A stretch of 64,000 nucleotides of DNA from Pseudocitrobacter cyperus (lineage in GTDB: Bacteria > Pseudomonadota > Gammaproteobacteria > Enterobacterales > Enterobacteriaceae): positions 806,001 to 870,000 of the forward strand of contig NZ_JAYMYY010000001.1 in assembly GCF_039889165.1 (NCBI RefSeq), given 5' to 3'. The notes beneath the pieces were generated by a model, which did not search any database, was not told the DNA's origin, and saw only the letters and a program-made list of their open reading frames with translations. Of the stretch, positions 61,187 to 64,000 are shown in pieces; within the stretch, counting starts at the first letter, position 1; the number at the start of each line of letters is the position of its first letter. The translations under genes were made by a program, and so were the position numbers.

Positions 61187-62245
61187 TTAGTTCGCGTCGT
61201 CGCCCTGTGGCTCAAAACCAGCCGGGTATAACAATTCCAGGCGAGCGGCAATCCGCTGGGGGACTTGTCGCTGCACCGCCTGCACTGCCTGTTCGATCGC
61301 CACGCAAAACGCGCGTTGATTTGCCGCACCATGACTCTTAATCACCGTGCCGCGTAATCCTAACAGACAGGCGCCATTATACTGGTCGGGGTTGAGGTGA
61401 CTGAATCGCCTGGTTAGACTTTTTTGTAACCAACGTTTTAATAAAATCAGCCACCATGCCGTTTTTTTCCCCTCGCCCTGCGATTTCAGCAGCGAAAGAA
61501 ACATTCTGACAACGCCTTCCATGGTTTTTAGCGTGACATTACCCGTAAAGCCGTCACAAACCAAAACATCTGTTTTACCTGTCAGCAATTCGTTCGCTTC
61601 CAGGTAGCCAATATAGTTCAGAGATGGCAATGTTTTTAGTATCTGTGAAGCATCACGAATGCTGTCCAGCCCTTTCGTCTCTTCTTCACCGATGTTTAAC
61701 AACGCCACCCGGGGGTTCTCAATGCCAACAACTTCTTCGGCGAGCACAGAGCCCATCACCGCAAACTGAACCAACATGGTGCTATCACAATCAACGTTGG
61801 CGCCCAAATCGAGCACCACCGTTTTGCCCTTTTGCTGATGAGGCAGAACCGTCACCAGCGCCGGACGCTCAATCCCCTGCAGGGGCTTGAGCAGTAATTT
61901 TGCCAGCCCCATCAGCGCCCCCGTATTTCCGGCGCTCACGCAGGCTTCGGCTCGCCCTTCTTTCACTAGCTCCAGCGCCATTCGCATCGATGTTCCGCGA
62001 CTATTGCGGATGGCGTGCGAAGGCCGTGCATCACTGGCAATAACTGACTGGGCAGGGATAATCTGCAGGCGAGAGCGTGTCTCAAAATCAGCTTTGGCGA
62101 GTAATGGCGTAATGTCGTCGGGGTTGCCGACCAGAAGAAGTGTGAGTTGCGAACAGGAATCCAGTGCCTGCAGTGCTGCAGGCACTGTCACGGTAGGGCC
62201 AAAATCTCCCCCCATGACATCTAACGCCAGGGTTAGATGTGTCAA
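61187..62245 (-). CDS. plsX: PlsX, phosphate acyltransferase
   Basis: 352 residues. Begins LTLALDVMGGDFGPTVTVPA; conserved SAGNTGALMGLAKLLL and LDLGANVDCD. It turns acyl-ACP into acyl-phosphate for PlsY. The C-terminus (PAGFEPQGDDAN) differs from and is slightly shorter than that of E. coli. Confidence 0.97.
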   Translation of the reverse strand: MTHLTLALDVMGGDFGPTVTVPAALQALDSCSQLTLLLVGNPDDITPLLAKADFETRSRLQIIPAQSVIASDARPSHAIRNSRGTSMRMALELVKEGRAEACVSAGNTGALMGLAKLLLKPLQGIERPALVTVLPHQQKGKTVVLDLGANVDCDSTMLVQFAVMGSVLAEEVVGIENPRVALLNIGEEETKGLDSIRDASQILKTLPSLNYIGYLEANELLTGKTDVLVCDGFTGNVTLKTMEGVVRMFLSLLKSQGEGKKTAWWLILLKRWLQKSLTRRFSHLNPDQYNGACLLGLRGTVIKSHGAANQRAFCVAIEQAVQAVQRQVPQRIAARLELLYPAGFEPQGDDAN

Positions 62246-62325
62246 GGTTATCGTCGCCGCTCGGTTTGGATGTTCCCCGTCGTGACAGGGAACGCCACAC
62301 TAAGCTTCACCACGCTTTCGCGTGA

Positions 62326-62499
62326 TTACTTAGCGATAACCTTGCGACCGCGGTAGAAACCGTCGGCAGTGATGTGGTGACGCAGGTGGGATTCACCAGA
62401 AGTCTTGTCTACAGACAGGCTGGTAACTGCAGTCAGCGCGTCATGGGAACGACGCATGCCACGTTTAGAACGGGTTGGTTTGTTTTGTTGTACGGCCAT
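62326..62499 (-). CDS. rpmF: 50S ribosomal protein L32
   Basis: 57 residues on the minus strand: MAVQQNKPTRSKRGMRRSHD, then AVTSLSVDKTSGESHLRHHI, ending FYRGRKVIAK. Strongly basic. It is below the length limit of many frame scans. yceD precedes it by 12 bases, so the two are cotranscribed, with plsX following. Confidence 0.98.
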   Translation of the reverse strand: MAVQQNKPTRSKRGMRRSHDALTAVTSLSVDKTSGESHLRHHITADGFYRGRKVIAK

Positions 62500-62511
62500 G
62501 GACCTTACTCC

Positions 62512-63033
62512 TTAATTACGCTTTAAGCTGGCTAATACGGCAAATGGATTTGGTTTCCGCGCCTCTTCAGGCAATTCACCAAAGACCATGTCCGCCTCGG
62601 ACACTTCACAGTGTTCAGAATCATGCACCGGAACCACTGGCAAGGCGAGGATGATTTCATCTTCAACCACCGCCAGCAGATCGATTTCACCGAATTCGTT
62701 AACCTCAATCGGCTCATACGCTTCCGGGAGTGCTTCAACCTGATCATCATTTTTGACCGGGCTGAAACAATACTTTGTGTAAACCTGATGAGTAAACGGT
62801 TTCCCGCAACGCTGACATTCCAGCGATACCGTCACCTTCGCATCACCGGTCAAAACCGCGAGGCGTTGGTTATCGATAGCGAAGGACATCTCGCATTCTA
62901 CATCACTGTCTACACTGACTACGGACGCGGCGACGCGCTCCGCCTGATCGGGGGTATAGATACCCTGGTAATCAAGGCGTTTTTGAGCCGTACGAACCGG
63001 GTCGAGAGTCAGGGGTAATTTTACCTTTTGCAT
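62512..63033 (-). CDS. yceD: YceD, DUF177 family
   Basis: 173 residues. Has a Cys pair-containing metal-type centre (LECQRCGKPFTHQV) and an acidic stretch LLAVVEDEIILALPVVP. DUF177 proteins are tied to 23S rRNA accumulation in plants and bacteria; coupling to rpmF supports a ribosome link. Start at 63033 near the divergent yceF (142 bases). Confidence 0.96.
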   Translation of the reverse strand: MQKVKLPLTLDPVRTAQKRLDYQGIYTPDQAERVAASVVSVDSDVECEMSFAIDNQRLAVLTGDAKVTVSLECQRCGKPFTHQVYTKYCFSPVKNDDQVEALPEAYEPIEVNEFGEIDLLAVVEDEIILALPVVPVHDSEHCEVSEADMVFGELPEEARKPNPFAVLASLKRN

Positions 63034-63175
63034 AGGGCGCGCATATTAACTTTGTAACGTCATAGAGTCAAAGAAAAAGGCAGCCTCAGGTTGCCTTTTG
63101 CCAATAATTCGCACACATTGCGGCGTGTAGTTTAAAATGTCGCAATCTAATTCGCTATAGTTTATCCGAAAAATT

Positions 63176-63760
63176 ATGCCTGAACTTATTTTAGCTTCAA
63201 CTTCACCCTATCGCCGCATGCTGTTAGAGAAACTGGCTATCCCCTTCACCTGCGCCGCGCCCGAGGTGGACGAGCTTCCCCTGCCCGCCGAGACGCCGCG
63301 TCATCTGGTGCTGCGACTGGCGCAGGCAAAAGCGCAGGCTCTGGCTGAACGCTTTCCCCATCATTTGATTATTGGTTCCGATCAGGTCTGCGTGCTGGAT
63401 GGTGAAATAACCGGCAAACCGCACACGGAAGAAAATGCGCGCCGACAATTAAAGAAAGCCAGCGGCAATATTGTGACTTTTTATACTGGCCTGGCGCTTT
63501 ATAATTCTGTTAACGGTCAGTTACAAACTGAATGCGAACCTTTCGACGTTCATTTTCGCCATCTCACTGAACAAGAAATAAACCAGTATGTGCAGAAAGA
63601 GAGCCCGTTGAATTGTGCGGGAAGTTTTAAAAGCGAGGGGCTTGGCATCGCATTGTTCGAGCGCCTCGAAGGACGCGACCCGAATACGCTGATTGGGCTG
63701 CCGCTGATTGCGCTGTGCCAAATGCTGAGACGGGAAGGGTTTAATCCGCTGATGAAATAA
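63176..63760 (+). CDS. yceF: YceF, Maf-like nucleotide pyrophosphatase
   Basis: 194 residues. Maf signature ILASTSPYRRMLLEKL, metal-binding GSDQV and catalytic region TFYTGLALY. The YceF branch cleaves 7-methyl-GTP. Divergent from yceD. In E. coli its 3' end faces rluC; here it faces an unknown gene. Confidence 0.96.
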   Translation: MPELILASTSPYRRMLLEKLAIPFTCAAPEVDELPLPAETPRHLVLRLAQAKAQALAERFPHHLIIGSDQVCVLDGEITGKPHTEENARRQLKKASGNIVTFYTGLALYNSVNGQLQTECEPFDVHFRHLTEQEINQYVQKESPLNCAGSFKSEGLGIALFERLEGRDPNTLIGLPLIALCQMLRREGFNPLMK

Positions 63761-63775
63761 GCGAAACAGTCGTTG

Positions 63776-64000
63776 TTACAGCCCGGCAGGCTCAGCGCCT
63801 GTCTGCTGGCTACGAATAACGGCAATCATCTGCTCCGTCAGGATATTGATATCATCCTGAACCGTAAACAGGTTTGACTGTAAACCCCTGTAGTAATGAT
63901 TCGCTTCTGGTTCGGAAAAGCTTGCCGAGCCATCGGTATTGAAGTGTACTTTATCCCCCTGCCCTTGCAAGAAAGCCCCCATGGCGACGAGCAGATCCAG
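63776..64000 (-). CDS. Unrecognised protein, C-terminal part (gene continues past the window)
   Basis: The minus-strand frame runs off the window end and stops at 63776, giving at least 74 residues: LDLLVAMGAFLQGQGDKVHF, then SASFSEPEANHYYRGLQSNL, then a helical INILTEQMIAVIRS and TGAEPAGL. No family recognised. It is not the RluC C-terminus, which normally sits here. The helical tail and mixed polar body give no clear role. Confidence 0.55.
   Translation of the reverse strand: MDLLVAMGAFLQGQGDKVHFNTDGSASFSEPEANHYYRGLQSNLFTVQDDINILTEQMIAVIRSQQTGAEPAGL

Noticed and set aside
63034..63175. Small RNA SraB homologue in the yceD-yceF gap
   Set aside because: E. coli encodes SraB near here, but I could not identify a matching transcript with promoter and terminator in these 142 bases.

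Overview
The window is chromosomal DNA of an enteric bacterium (family Enterobacteriaceae, outside Escherichia proper). Nearly every gene is a close relative of an E. coli/Salmonella core gene, and the order yeaH...yeaR-yoaG / icd / phoPQ / potABCD / lolCDE / mfd / ptsG / fab cluster / yceDF is the enteric backbone. The yea block lies next to icd, as I recall for Salmonella; in E. coli K-12 the two are far apart. I cannot name the genus from sequence alone (Enterobacter, Leclercia, Kosakonia or Citrobacter-like are all possible).

Layout. (1) 1-508: 3' end of yeaH. (2) 509-6184: AT-rich accessory island flanked by a perfect 20-bp repeat of the last 20 bases of yeaH (489-508 and 6185-6204). It holds a LexA-box-controlled UmuD-like gene, a truncated gtrA, an O-antigen-type acyltransferase, and a decayed IS3-family element carrying a decayed IS1111-group (IS110 family) element in its orfA. 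I read it as the scar of a serotype-converting prophage. (3) 6393-17441: 'yea' stress and nitrate/c-di-GMP region: UspF-like, yeaK, yeaL, nimR/nimT, a lone glutamine amidotransferase, yeaO, yoaF, dgcP, tiny membrane proteins yoaK/yoaJ, a second diguanylate cyclase, a His-rich mini-lipoprotein, a tandem yeaR pair with yoaG behind NarL- and NsrR-like sites, and a serine-acetyltransferase-like gene. (4) 17708-28708: icd, rluE-nudJ-mnmA-hflD-purB, an inserted CSS-EAL phosphodiesterase, phoPQ, roxA. (5) 28762-40559: pepT, potABCD, cobB, nagK, lolCDE, ycfT. (6) 40694-45647: mfd meeting ptsG tail to tail; the block that separates them in E. coli and Salmonella (fhuE-hinT-ycfL-lpoB-thiK-nagZ-ycfP-ndh-ycfJ-bhsA-comR-ldtC) is absent here. 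(7) 46027-50297: ycfH, holB, tmk, mltG, pabC. (8) 50631-56616: a six-gene chaperone-usher fimbrial operon wedged between pabC and fabF. (9) 56705-63760: fabF, acpP, fabG, fabD, fabH, plsX, rpmF, yceD, yceF, then an unrecognised partial gene where rluC would be expected.

How the parts fit: core sections supply type II fatty acid and phospholipid synthesis, lipoprotein export, polyamine import, glucose uptake, replication/repair and the PhoPQ response. Accessory insertions affect the cell surface (acyltransferase/gtrA remnant, fimbriae) or c-di-GMP signalling (two GGDEF and one EAL enzyme). I found no CRISPR array, tRNA or rRNA gene. I saw no clear wholly new system; the points most worth checking are the yeaH island with its bridge-RNA-type IS, the missing mfd-ptsG block, the fimbrial operon inside the fab/pabC cluster, and the duplicated NO/nitrate-responsive yeaR.
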